DNA from: Candidatus Firestoneibacteriota bacterium
GTDB lineage: Bacteria > Oederibacteriota > D2-FULL-39-29 > CAIOVX01
Reading direction: 5' to 3'
Length of the DNA: 32,933 nucleotides
Assembly: GCA_903894145.1 (NCBI GenBank)
Contig: CAITPB010000222.1
Coordinates: 1-32,933 of the forward strand
In this document: positions 16,025 to 23,628 of the stretch, in pieces
Layout: each line of letters begins with the position of its first letter
How positions within the stretch are numbered: the stretch's first letter is position 1
Translations under genes and position numbers: made by a program
The notes under the pieces: model-generated
The model's input: the letters and a program-made list of their open reading frames with translations, nothing else
The model's database searches: none
What the model was told of the DNA's origin: nothing

Positions 16025-17355
16025 TTTCCCGCCGGAATCAGGCAAACGGACGCCGGCACGCCCGAAAGGTATTTTACCGCGACCCTCTTCAGGTCCGCCG
16101 CATTTACCTTCCTGACGTTGTCCAGGTAATCCTGCCCGAATTTATAGCTTATGATTGCTTCGTTATAACCGAGGTCGCCTGCTATCTGCGAATCCGTCTC
16201 GTGCGAGAAAATATATGAGTTCTCCAAAATAGCCAGGGCCCTCGCGAAGTCCTTGGCATCTACCCCGTTGGAGCATATTTCCTTTAGCTCTTCGAGCAGC
16301 CGTTTATCAAACATTCCCCGGTTGTCGGGCAAGAGCTCCGCGGTGACATATATAAGCCCTTCGTCGCGCATCGTGGAGTAGCCCGTGTCGAGCGCGTAGC
16401 AGAGCTGTTCCTTTTCTTTAAGTCTGGAGTACAGCCGTGAACTCCTCCCGCTGCCGAGCAAAGTAACAAGCAGGTCCATCGCGTACGTATCCGCGTTATC
16501 AGCCGCGGGGCCAAGCCAGGCTGAACCATAATACCCCTGGCCGTAACTGCCGCTCAGCTCTTCCCTGCCGGGAGTAAAGGACGCTTTCATTCTCAGGCCT
16601 TCGGTGAGAGGTTTTCCTTCCTCCGGGGGAAAGTGTTTTTCCAGCGCGGGCAGCAGTTCCGCGAATTTGAAATCCCCCGCAACCGCTATGATCATCCTAT
16701 CGGGAGAATACTTTGCCTTGTAATAGGCGGTAATTTCCGCCCTCGTCAGTTTTTCAAGCACATCTTTGGTGCCGATAACTTCCCTGCGGTAAGGATGCCC
16801 GGAATAGGAAAGTTTGAAGAGCTCTTCGTAGAGTTTTCTTCCGGGGTCGTCGTCCCCGCGGACAATCTCCTCTATTACCACCTTTCTTTCTTTTTCAATT
16901 TCACCCGCGTCAAATGCGGGATGAGAAAGGCAGTCCATCATGCCGTCCAGGGAAACATAAAAATACTCTTTGGCTGTCTCGAAATGGAAATTTGTAAAAT
17001 CCTTGGAGGTTGCGCCGTTCAGGTTGCCGCCGCGCCCTTCTATCAAGCGGCTGAGGCCAGAAACCCCGGACGCCGCACTGCCTTTGAAAATGAGGTGTTC
17101 AATGAAGTGAGAGATGCCGTTATTATTATCCTGCTCGTCCCTTGAACCCGTACGGTACCAGACCTGAAACGATACAAGCCCGTTCGGTATTTCTTTGGCC
17201 AGGACCGTCGCGCCGCTGCGGAGGACAAACTTTGTGACGCCGTTCTTTCCCGCCTCCGTGTTTTTAACAAAATCTTGCGCGGCAAGCAGGGAACTTCCCG
17301 CAAGCAGCATAACCCCCGCAACCGCCACCCCTATTATTTTATTGCTAATATTCAT
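16021..17355 (-). CDS. M16-family zinc metallopeptidase (catalytic partner)
   Basis: Pitrilysin/processing-peptidase family protein of 444 residues with an N-terminal signal sequence (about 1-26). The inverted zinc motif is HFIEH (83-87), and the third ligand is Glu162 or Glu163 in KVVIEEIVRGDDDP, at the right distance (about 75 residues). The C-terminal domain has SRLYSRLKEKEQLCYALD, the conserved Arg/Tyr region. It should degrade peptides in the periplasm together with the next gene's product. The ATG has GGGG 5 nt upstream. It is the first gene of the large cluster, 153 nt after the corrinoid-activase gene; I saw only a weak promoter candidate in that gap. Confidence 0.93.
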   Translation of the reverse strand: MNISNKIIGVAVAGVMLLAGSSLLAAQDFVKNTEAGKNGVTKFVLRSGATVLAKEIPNGLVSFQVWYRTGSRDEQDNNNGISHFIEHLIFKGSAASGVSGLSRLIEGRGGNLNGATSKDFTNFHFETAKEYFYVSLDGMMDCLSHPAFDAGEIEKERKVVIEEIVRGDDDPGRKLYEELFKLSYSGHPYRREVIGTKDVLEKLTRAEITAYYKAKYSPDRMIIAVAGDFKFAELLPALEKHFPPEEGKPLTEGLRMKASFTPGREELSGSYGQGYYGSAWLGPAADNADTYAMDLLVTLLGSGRSSRLYSRLKEKEQLCYALDTGYSTMRDEGLIYVTAELLPDNRGMFDKRLLEELKEICSNGVDAKDFARALAILENSYIFSHETDSQIAGDLGYNEAIISYKFGQDYLDNVRKVNAADLKRVAVKYLSGVPASVCLIPAGK

Positions 17356-17399
17356 TTCATCCCCGTTTTTTTCATTCTTGCTCTTACCTTGTAAACTTT

Positions 17400-17450
17400 T
17401 TAAAGGAACAACATCACATTCGCAAACTCATCCTGAAACCCTAGTTCCAT
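17400..17450 (-). pseudogene. Diverged copy of the 3' end of the ferredoxin/ASKHA gene (17 codons with stop)
   Basis: Read on the minus strand, this piece encodes MELGFQDEFANVMLFL and a TAA stop. The true gene ends at 17509-17559 with MDPGFQDEFANAMMFT and TAA. By my count 40 of 51 bases match, and four of the eleven differences fall at codon third positions that leave the residue unchanged or similar. Similarity continues weakly past the stop (AAGTTTAYAA). It has no upstream gene body: the 9-bp repeat array separates it from the intact gene. The simplest reading is the remnant of a second, deleted paralogue. Confidence 0.72.
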
Positions 17451-17471
17451 CCCCGTCTTTTTGTTTTGCTT

Positions 17472-17501
17472 TACGTTATAAACGTTACAAACGTTATAAA
17501 C
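17472..17501. repeat. 9-bp tandem repeat array, second copy
   Basis: Units are TACGTTATA (17472-17480), AACGTTACA (17481-17489) and AACGTTATA (17490-17498) plus a partial AAC. It starts about 7 nt after the stop codon of the ferredoxin/ASKHA gene. Its last 21 bases are identical to 157-177. No terminator-like hairpin is seen here, though each unit contains the self-complementary AACGTT. Confidence 0.75.
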
Positions 17502-17508
17502 TTTTGTT

Positions 17509-19311
17509 TTAGGTAAACATCATCGCATTTGCGAACTCATCCTGAAACCCCGGGTCCATCGACAGGTCAATATGCGCTACTTTTCCGGCAATTTCTTCCG
17601 CTTCTCTCAGGAAATCAACCGAGACAAGCGCTTTCCTCGCGCCTTCTTCGGCCGCGTTGCCGCAAAATTTAATTTTTTCTACGTTGACGCGAGGTATCAA
17701 ACCTATCGCAAGAGCCTTCTCGGCCCTGATATAATTTCCGAAAGCCCCGGCCATGAGAACTTCGTGTATTCCTTCCTCGGTGACTTTGAGCTGCTTCATC
17801 AAGATCCTGATTCCGGCCTGCATCGCGCCTTTCGCGAGCTGGATCTCCCTGACATCCCTCTGGTTAAGCGAGATCGCTTTGCCGGCAGACTCGGTGAAAA
17901 CAAACTCGTTGCCGTCGCTGTTCTCTATAATCCTGTCAGCTAAAGCCGGCAAAATGCCTTCCGAGAGCAGTTCCGCTTTATCCTTTATTCTTCCTGTCTC
18001 ATCCACTATCTTTTCTTCCACCAGCAAAGCCATCGCGTCTATAAGGCCGCTTCCGCAAAAACCCCGGGCAGGCGCGTTCTCTATGGTCTTTATCTCTATC
18101 CTCCCGCCCGAATAATCTATCTTTTCAATGGAACCGCTTGACGCCCTCATGCCGTAGCGTATATGCGCGCCCTCAAAGGCCGGGCCCGCGGCGCAGGACG
18201 CGGAGACCAGGGAATTCTTGTCTCCGAGGACTATTTCGCCGTTCGTCCCGATGTCTATCGCGAGTTTAATCTTCGAGCTCTTGTGAAGTTCCGTCGCCAG
18301 CACCACTCCTACCGTGTCCCCGCCCACCCAGCCGCCAATCACCGGAAAAACATTGACGAGAGCTTTCGGGTTGATGTTTATTCCAAACTCACGAGAACTC
18401 ACCTTATTGAGCTTGGGTCCAAGCTTGGATTCAAAAGGATAGACCGCGAGGCTCGCCGGGTCAACCTTTAACAGCAGGTGCTCCATAGTGGTGTTCCCGC
18501 AGAGCACCGCCTCGTAAATACCTTCAGGTTTTACTTCCGCGTCTGAACACACCTCGGCAATTATCTTGTTTAACACGCCGATCACTTTGTGGTTCAGATC
18601 GCGAAGCCCGTTCTCGCGCGTCACGCAAAAATTCAGCCTCGAGATTACATCGTCGCCGTAAACTATCTGGGCATTCATATCGGCCGAGGTGGCTTTCACC
18701 AGCCCGGTATTTAAATCCACGAGCGTGCCCACGATCGTTGTCGTGCCCACATCGAAAGCCATGCCGAAAAGCGACATTGTCGTATCGCCTTTTTCCACGC
18801 CAATCAAGCCATCGCCCGCCGCGACTATTGTGCACGCACCGCCGAATTTCTCCGCCAGCCCGTCAGTGTCTTTTACCGAATTCGCGGCAAGGGCCGACTT
18901 CACAGCTTTTTCCGGAAACCCTTCAGGCAGAGCTTTCCCCGGAGTAACCGCAATTTTCTTTACGCAGGGATTCAGGTAAGCCTGCGTCTGAACCCCAACT
19001 TCAAGAATCTTCTGAGTCTGAAGCTTGCTGGTTCTCGGCACCGAAACGACCGCGTCCGAAGTCAACTTTGACCTGCAGCCCAGCCTGACTCCCCGCGCAA
19101 GATCTTCCGCGGATATTTTTTCTTTCTCAATGTGGTCCGGCTCGCCCGCGCCGGAGGCCACTTCAACACGGCATTTCCCGCATTTTCCTACGGCCCCGCA
19201 AGGAATGTCTATATAGATTCCGGCTTCCAGAGCTGCCGCGGCAATAGTTATTCCCGAAGGAACGCTGATAGTTTTCCCGTCAGGCTGAAATTTTACTTTT
19301 ATTTTTGCCAT
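17509..19311 (-). CDS. Ferredoxin-ASKHA corrinoid activation/regeneration protein (DUF4445, RACE type)
   Basis: Predicted ATP-dependent reductive activator of corrinoid proteins (RamA/RACE-like), cytosolic, 600 residues. The N-terminal 2Fe-2S ferredoxin domain has Cys38, Cys44, Cys47 and Cys79. After a linker domain, the ASKHA-type ATPase begins with GMAFDVGTTTIVGTLVDL (about 183-200), followed by LCGNTTMEHLLL, GGWVGGDTVGVVLA, LAIDIGTNGEIVLG, SCAAGPAFEGAHI, GFCGSGLIDAMALL and GAFGNYIRAEKALAIGLIP. Such proteins reduce inactive Co(II) corrinoids of methyltransferases or the CO-dehydrogenase/acetyl-CoA synthase pathway. No corrinoid protein or methyltransferase is nearby, so the partner is elsewhere. 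It appears monocistronic with its own promoter, and a remnant of its 3' end lies downstream. Confidence 0.9.
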   Translation of the reverse strand: MAKIKVKFQPDGKTISVPSGITIAAAALEAGIYIDIPCGAVGKCGKCRVEVASGAGEPDHIEKEKISAEDLARGVRLGCRSKLTSDAVVSVPRTSKLQTQKILEVGVQTQAYLNPCVKKIAVTPGKALPEGFPEKAVKSALAANSVKDTDGLAEKFGGACTIVAAGDGLIGVEKGDTTMSLFGMAFDVGTTTIVGTLVDLNTGLVKATSADMNAQIVYGDDVISRLNFCVTRENGLRDLNHKVIGVLNKIIAEVCSDAEVKPEGIYEAVLCGNTTMEHLLLKVDPASLAVYPFESKLGPKLNKVSSREFGININPKALVNVFPVIGGWVGGDTVGVVLATELHKSSKIKLAIDIGTNGEIVLGDKNSLVSASCAAGPAFEGAHIRYGMRASSGSIEKIDYSGGRIEIKTIENAPARGFCGSGLIDAMALLVEEKIVDETGRIKDKAELLSEGILPALADRIIENSDGNEFVFTESAGKAISLNQRDVREIQLAKGAMQAGIRILMKQLKVTEEGIHEVLMAGAFGNYIRAEKALAIGLIPRVNVEKIKFCGNAAEEGARKALVSVDFLREAEEIAGKVAHIDLSMDPGFQDEFANAMMFT

Positions 19312-19336
19312 TTACTTTTCCGTAAAATAAGATTAG

Positions 19337-19358
19337 GCCTAAAGAATATCCTTTAGGC
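19337..19358 (-). promoter_or_regulatory. Leader hairpin upstream of the ferredoxin/ASKHA gene
   Basis: GCCTAAAG and CTTTAGGC form a perfect 8-bp stem with a 6-nt loop, ending 25 nt before the start codon on the minus strand. It lies between the predicted transcription start (near 19405) and the ribosome site. It could affect translation or mRNA stability. It is not followed by a T-run, so it is not a standard terminator. Confidence 0.45.
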
Positions 19359-19388
19359 TGCGCTTGACAAGTTAACATAATACAAGAA

Positions 19389-19429
19389 CGCCAAATATGG
19401 CTATCCCGTTGATTTTAACCTATTTGGCG
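19389..19429. promoter_or_regulatory. Perfect 9-bp dyad around the predicted promoter (possible operator)
   Basis: CGCCAAATA (19389-19397) and TATTTGGCG (19421-19429) are exact inverted repeats separated by 23 bp. The predicted -10 box (19412-19417) lies between the arms and one arm falls in the -10/-35 spacer. This placement suits a repressor binding two half-sites, but no regulator gene is adjacent. Confidence 0.45.
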
Positions 19430-19441
19430 ACTAAAAATCAA
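19412..19441 (-). promoter_or_regulatory. Predicted sigma-70-type promoter of the ferredoxin/ASKHA gene
   Basis: On the minus strand TTGATT (19436-19441) and TAAAAT (19412-19417) are spaced by 18 bp, matching 4/6 and 5/6 of the consensus boxes. Transcription would start near 19405, leaving a leader of about 95 nt. The site lies below the upstream terminator, which fits an independent unit. Confidence 0.45.
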
Positions 19442-19499
19442 ACCAAAAAACCCGTGAAAACCGCATATTTCAAAAGGATTATTGAATGTTTCAGACAGT

Positions 19500-19546
19500 A
19501 AAAAAACAAAAAACAAAAAGGCCGTTTCTTTCAGGAAACGGCCTTT
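19500..19546 (-). terminator. Strong intrinsic terminator of the envelope operon
   Basis: AAAGGCCGTTTC (19517-19528) and GAAACGGCCTTT (19535-19546) make a perfect 12-bp stem with a 6-nt loop. On the minus strand the stem is followed by a T-rich run (TTTTTGTTTTTTGTTTTTTT). It is 185 nt after the stop of the M42 aminopeptidase gene and is the clearest terminator in the window. Confidence 0.92.
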
Positions 19547-19558
19547 AATAAAATACTG

Positions 19559-19572
19559 CGGCCTGAAGGCCG
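19559..19572. repeat. Small GC hairpin beside the terminator
   Basis: CGGCC and GGCCG flank TGAA, a 5-bp stem with a 4-nt loop, 12 bp from the terminator stem. It is probably part of the structured 3' end of the envelope transcript. Confidence 0.4.
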
Positions 19573-19605
19573 GAGTTTTTGTTTCGGTTGGTAAAGATAT
19601 AATTC

Positions 19606-19706
19606 ATGCCGAATTTCCGCCGGAGGCGCGTGTACGCCGGGCAGTTTGGCGTAGATCCGCCTTTGGCGGACATCCCCGCCATAAATGGCGGGGTATTCTT
19701 CGGCAT
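19606..19706. repeat. Four-hairpin palindromic element closed by an 8-bp stem
   Basis: Outer arms ATGCCGAA (19606-19613) and TTCGGCAT (19699-19706) enclose four consecutive hairpins. These are CGCC/GGCG (19618-19628), TACGCC/GGCGTA (19633-19653), TCCGCC/GGCGGA (19656-19670) and CCCCGCCAT/ATGGCGGGG (19674-19693). The inner stems use related GGCG/CGCC words. It is transcribed as the 3' untranslated part of the envelope operon. It could be a REP/BIME-like or MITE-like cluster or a structured RNA; I cannot distinguish these. Confidence 0.7.
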
Positions 19707-19731
19707 AACGAAATAAAATATCTTCAGGAAT

Positions 19732-20805
19732 CTAAATCAACGAGTTAACCGTGCGCTTATCAAGGACTTTTACAAGCTCTAAAAGGAGCTTTACGCTGTT
19801 TTCATAGTCATCAAGGTGAATTATTGACGCGTGGCTGTGAATATACCTGGTCGGCACTCCGATTACGAGAGAGGGCACGCCCCTGGAATGAAAATGAATA
19901 ACCCCTCCGTCCGTGGCGCCTCCCGGAAGCGCGGCAAACTGATAAGGTATCTTGTGTTTTTTTGCGGTTGCGACAGCGAGGTCGCGAAGCTTCGTATTGG
20001 GAATCATTCCTGCGTCAAGTATCTTTATAAAGGGGCCTTTGCCGAGTTTTCCCGGCATCTGATCCTGCGAGACCCCTGGCACATCGGCGGCAATGCCGAC
20101 CTCGGCTATCAGGCAGACATCAGGATTAACGACATTCGCGGAAGTCCTGGCCCCGCGAAGCCCGACCTCTTCCTGGACGGTGCCTACCCCGTAAACCGTG
20201 TTCGGGTGTTTAACCCCCTTTAAAGCCCTGATAACTTCCACGAAGAGAGCGCAGCCGGCGCGGTCATCAAGCGCCTTGGCAAGGATTGTTTTTCCGTTCC
20301 GCAATATCTGGAATTTACTGTCGGGAATTACCGGGTCTCCCGGGCGGATCCCGAACTCTTCCTCGGCCTCCGCTTTTGTAAGGGCGCCGACATCTATGAA
20401 CATATCTTTCTTCTCTACCATCTTTTTTATTTCTTCCGCGCCCATGATATGCGGCGGCTTAGATCCGACAATTCCAGGGACATCACCCTTGCAGGTCTTG
20501 ATGATTACGCGCTGAGAAAGAATGACTCCGTCATACCAGCCGCCAAGCGGGAGAAATCTGATAAATCCGTCGTCGGTGATATGCTTCACCATGAAACCTA
20601 TCTCGTCCATGTGCCCGGGTATCATTATTTTAGGGTCTTTCGAGGCACCTTCTTTTTTGAAAATTATACTGCCGAGGCGGTCGTTCTCAACGGAAGCGCT
20701 TCCTTTTAGCAATTTTTTGAGCAGTTCCTTAATCTCGGTCTCGTACCCGGAAACGCCGGACGATTCCGTAAGTTCTTTGAGCAGTTCAATGCTCTCTTTT
20801 CTCAT
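19732..20805 (-). CDS. M42-family metallo-aminopeptidase/endoglucanase-type peptidase
   Basis: Cytosolic dinuclear-metal aminopeptidase (tetrahedral, TET-like family), 357 residues, removing N-terminal residues from peptides. Metal and catalytic motifs are present: PGHMDEIGF with His65 and Asp67, KALDDRAGC, TVQEEVGLRGA, AEVGIAAD, and a C-terminal RYIHSHASI histidine. LPGGATDGG near the C-terminus is also typical. I set the start at 20805 because AGGAG lies at the right distance and the family N-terminus begins MRKESIELLKELTESSGVSG. A longer frame reaching 21006 is just another reading of the upstream DUF3307 gene. It is the last gene of the envelope operon; the terminator lies 185 nt downstream. 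Confidence 0.93.
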   Translation of the reverse strand: MRKESIELLKELTESSGVSGYETEIKELLKKLLKGSASVENDRLGSIIFKKEGASKDPKIMIPGHMDEIGFMVKHITDDGFIRFLPLGGWYDGVILSQRVIIKTCKGDVPGIVGSKPPHIMGAEEIKKMVEKKDMFIDVGALTKAEAEEEFGIRPGDPVIPDSKFQILRNGKTILAKALDDRAGCALFVEVIRALKGVKHPNTVYGVGTVQEEVGLRGARTSANVVNPDVCLIAEVGIAADVPGVSQDQMPGKLGKGPFIKILDAGMIPNTKLRDLAVATAKKHKIPYQFAALPGGATDGGVIHFHSRGVPSLVIGVPTRYIHSHASIIHLDDYENSVKLLLELVKVLDKRTVNSLI

Positions 20806-20864
20806 GTTGCTCCTCTTAAAGAAAAATTGGAAAACTTTTATTTGAGATAGCGGGCGGGAAAGAC

Positions 20865-21590
20865 TTAGGCTGTAAGCCTCATCAGGACACCTATCAGGAC
20901 AGCTGCGATTCCGCTGATTCTGTAATCCAGAACGCCCATCCTGCCGTTCTTCACCATCAGGTATCCCGAGACAAACATCGCCACCGGCAGGATATACGCG
21001 TACCACCCCAATGTCCCCGCGAGATATATGCCAAGCCCGATAGCGGCTCTCGAGCCGATGCCATAGTATTTCATCAGCAGACCCGGGAAGGTCACGCCTT
21101 CCTTCTTATCGCCCTTGATCGTTTTTTTGATGTATTCCTGCAGGACAAACATACCGTAAGTGAGTACTATCACCCAGATTGCCGCTATTACAAGTTTGTC
21201 GTTCGCGTAGAGCGCTTCAAGCCTCCCCGAGCAGAGCGGAAACGGAACCCGGACAACAGAGTCGCATCCGGCCGCGACAACGGCCGCGACGCTGACATGG
21301 AGGAACTGGTCAAAGAGGAAGGTCCAGAGATTGTTGCGCTCGACATGCAGGTTGATGATTATCTTGGCTTTATCCTGGAAAATATGAACAACCCAGGAGA
21401 TAATGAGAAAAGCGATGACGCTCTTATTGTGAAGATACGGAAGGGCGAAAAAGAAACCGGAGAGCCCGGCAATGCCGCCGTGCAGGAGCACGCCCCAGCT
21501 GTATTTTACTTTTATCTTGAATATCCCGTTCGTCTGAAGAAGAAAATCAGCCGTCAGGTGCGCAAGCAGAAGGCGTAAAAAAAGGAACAT
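20865..21590 (-). CDS. DUF3307 integral membrane protein
   Basis: Inner-membrane protein of 241 residues with about six hydrophobic segments. It carries the DUF3307 signature: LAHLTADFLLQTN with His11, Asp15 and Gln19, then WVVHIFQDKAK and DQFLHVS, a set of polar residues placed within membrane helices. The biochemical function of this family is not known to me. The start ATG has GGGGG 6 nt upstream and lies 10 nt after the SpoIID-like gene. It is followed by the M42 gene after 59 nt. Its place behind envelope genes suggests a membrane role, but this is weak evidence. Confidence 0.82.
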   Translation of the reverse strand: MFLFLRLLLAHLTADFLLQTNGIFKIKVKYSWGVLLHGGIAGLSGFFFALPYLHNKSVIAFLIISWVVHIFQDKAKIIINLHVERNNLWTFLFDQFLHVSVAAVVAAGCDSVVRVPFPLCSGRLEALYANDKLVIAAIWVIVLTYGMFVLQEYIKKTIKGDKKEGVTFPGLLMKYYGIGSRAAIGLGIYLAGTLGWYAYILPVAMFVSGYLMVKNGRMGVLDYRISGIAAVLIGVLMRLTA

Positions 21591-21600
21591 TCTTAGCCCC

Positions 21601-23628
21601 CTAGTAAACTGACTTTACTTCTGATTCGGTAAAGTAATGGTTGAGGATATTCTTGTAACTGAAACCTTTTTCCGCCATCCCGGCCGCGCCGTCCTGGCAC
21701 ATCCCCACGCCGTGTCCAAAACCCGCGCCGTAGACAAAACTGCCCTCAAATTTCACCAAGTTGCTTCTTAAACCCGGAAGCACGGATCTTACGCGGTCCC
21801 CGGTAAATATTTGTTCACCGCGCCTTACTTCTTTAATATAACCAAAATTATCCCTTTTAACAACAATAATTTCCTTTTCCGGCTTCTCAAGTATCTTGAA
21901 CCAGCGGAAATGCCTGTCTTTCCTGCAGTAGGCTTCAGGTTCGGCTTTTATCCAGCGGTCCAGCATTTCCGGCGTTAAAGGCCATTCCAGGTAAAGACCT
22001 CTACCGGCTTCCAGCGGGAAATCCGGCCTGCCCTTGAAAGCCTTGTGCGGGTCGGAACGCCATACATCCTCGATATCTCTTGTGTGGCCGCCGCAGTTAG
22101 AGAAAAAGAAAGCTGTCAGCGTTTTTCCTCCGCAGAGCAGCACCTCTCCCCGCGTCGCGTCCACGGCTTCGCTAGTGCCTGGCGTTTCGTTTTGCACCCC
22201 GCTGTACGCCTGGCAATGCACATCCGCGCAGACATCGGCGTTGGGATGGGTTTTCATGCCGAACTTGCCGTAGGCGTAGCTTCTCGCGACAACGGCCTGC
22301 GCCTTTAGCGCTTCTATATTCGAAGAAGCGTTTATTTCTGACGGAACAACGCTGTACAGGTACTCGTCCAGGGGAAGCACGTTCACCAGAGTAAGTCCGT
22401 CATCCCCCACGGTAACTTCCAGCGCGCCCCTGTAGCTCCTGTCCTCGTTCTTTGACCAGAAGTACCCTTTATTAAGCGTGACATCGTAAATAGTGAAAGT
22501 GGAAGCGCCTCCGGGGTTCTCAAAAATCAGCGGAGTATCGCCTTTGAAGCGCTCCTTGATGAGTTCATTTCCGCCCGCGTCTTTAACCGAGAAGCTTCTG
22601 TTAGACGACCGTACGCGGATCTCCTGCTCAGGAAGAGCTGCTCCGGTAATCCTGCCGAAGAGCGAAAATTTCACGGCGCTGCCGCATTTTATCCTGAGAG
22701 AATCAACCCCGGAAACAAGCATCACCCTAATAACAGGGTTTTTGTCGCGGGCAGATATAGGGCGCACTTCCGGGCATTTATTAGCTTTCCGTCCGGCCTC
22801 CTGATAGTCTTCGTCGCTTTTTTTCTCCGAGGCCGGGATCTTCGCGGCAAGTTTTTTCAACCCCGCGGAAACTCCGGGATAACCCGGCTCTGACATTGAG
22901 AGCCTGCTCAGAGCCTCATAAGCGCCGCGAATATTTCCCTGCCGTTCCCGTATTCCGGCGATTTTAAAATTGAGAGGGTAGAGGCTCGAGTCCAGGCGGA
23001 GAACTTCGTTGTAAAGACTTACGGCGCGTTCCGCGTCTCCGGAAGCCGCGCACGCTTCCGCGAGCTTCTGCTTGACCGAAGCGGAAAACGGTTTCAGTTC
23101 AAGCGCGGAGGAAAAAAGAGTTTCCGCTTCTTTCGTTTTCCCGGCAGCTTCCGCGCAGCAGCCGGATACTACCAGCGCGTAAAACTTCACGAAATTTTCC
23201 TGGCCGGCCTCCGGAAATATCAGTTTCTCCGCGGCCGCCGAGGCTCCCTCATAGTTCCCGGACTGATAAAGGCATAAAGCGTAATTTAATTGCCTGAATC
23301 CGTCTTTCTTTAGTTCCAGCGAAGCCGCGTAGCATCCTGCGGCTTCGGAAAACCTGCCGGTGTCCTTATATAGACAGGCAAGATTGGCAAGCACCTCAGG
23401 GTCATTACTCGAGCTAAGAGACGCCCGGTATTTCTCTTCCGCCTCCCTGTATTCTCCGCGGTAATAACTGCTGTTGGCTTCCTTGAACAGCCTTTCAGAA
23501 TCGCTTTCTTTAATGACAGGCTTAGACGCGCAGGCCGAAAGAAGCAGCATGGATAAGGCTGACAGAACAACATATTTATTGCGGATTGGAGACATTTTGC
23601 CTTTGACGCGAATTTTCCGGAAGGTCAC
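21601..23628 (-). CDS. TPR-SpoIID lipoprotein (predicted peptidoglycan lytic enzyme)
   Basis: Exported lipoprotein of 675 residues. The signal ends in a lipobox LLLSAC with Cys33. Tetratricopeptide repeats cover about 40-260, and a SpoIID-type domain covers about 295-675. The SpoIID domain keeps YSVVPSEINASSN (putative catalytic Glu431), EALKAQAVVARSYAYGKFG, CADVHCQAYSG, SNCGGHTRDIEDVW (510-523) and GHGVGMCQDGAAGMAEKG (638-655). SpoIID cleaves glycan strands, usually stripped of stem peptides, during sporulation. In a non-sporulating Gram-negative it probably remodels the wall. The GTG start overlaps the TonB stop (GTGA); an alternative ATG at 23595 also gives a lipoprotein signal. The position right after TonB suggests a link between the energised envelope complex and the wall. 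Confidence 0.9.
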   Translation of the reverse strand: MTFRKIRVKGKMSPIRNKYVVLSALSMLLLSACASKPVIKESDSERLFKEANSSYYRGEYREAEEKYRASLSSSNDPEVLANLACLYKDTGRFSEAAGCYAASLELKKDGFRQLNYALCLYQSGNYEGASAAAEKLIFPEAGQENFVKFYALVVSGCCAEAAGKTKEAETLFSSALELKPFSASVKQKLAEACAASGDAERAVSLYNEVLRLDSSLYPLNFKIAGIRERQGNIRGAYEALSRLSMSEPGYPGVSAGLKKLAAKIPASEKKSDEDYQEAGRKANKCPEVRPISARDKNPVIRVMLVSGVDSLRIKCGSAVKFSLFGRITGAALPEQEIRVRSSNRSFSVKDAGGNELIKERFKGDTPLIFENPGGASTFTIYDVTLNKGYFWSKNEDRSYRGALEVTVGDDGLTLVNVLPLDEYLYSVVPSEINASSNIEALKAQAVVARSYAYGKFGMKTHPNADVCADVHCQAYSGVQNETPGTSEAVDATRGEVLLCGGKTLTAFFFSNCGGHTRDIEDVWRSDPHKAFKGRPDFPLEAGRGLYLEWPLTPEMLDRWIKAEPEAYCRKDRHFRWFKILEKPEKEIIVVKRDNFGYIKEVRRGEQIFTGDRVRSVLPGLRSNLVKFEGSFVYGAGFGHGVGMCQDGAAGMAEKGFSYKNILNHYFTESEVKSVY

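Larger units (their letters stand above)
19312..19731. other. 420-bp intergenic region: leader, promoter/dyad, terminator, structured element
   Basis: This is the only gene-free stretch above 300 bases. From high to low coordinates (direction of transcription) it holds a four-hairpin element (19606-19706), a small CGGCC/GGCCG hairpin (19559-19572), the terminator of the envelope operon (19500-19546), an AT-rich stretch, and the promoter, dyad and leader hairpin of the ferredoxin/ASKHA gene. An 88-codon plus-strand reading frame crosses it (19482-19748) but runs through these palindromes and looks spurious. Confidence 0.8.

Noticed and set aside
17356-17399. A sigma-54 (-24/-12) promoter before the M16-rpoN cluster
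   Set aside because: No TGGCA-N-TTGC-type pair is seen here or in the other intergenic spaces; only a weak sigma-70-like pair (TTGCGA/TAAAAA) spans the pseudogene fragment.
19364-19369. Plus-strand TTGACA as a divergent promoter
   Set aside because: No -10 box at 16-18 bp and no plus-strand gene follows.
19482-19748. An 88-codon plus-strand open frame in the intergenic region
   Set aside because: It runs through the terminator, the four-hairpin element and into the end of the M42 gene, has no ribosome site, and its protein has no recognisable pattern.
20806-21006. A 67-residue N-terminal extension of the M42 aminopeptidase
   Set aside because: The extension is the out-of-frame end of DUF3307; the ATG at 20805 has AGGAG and matches the family start.
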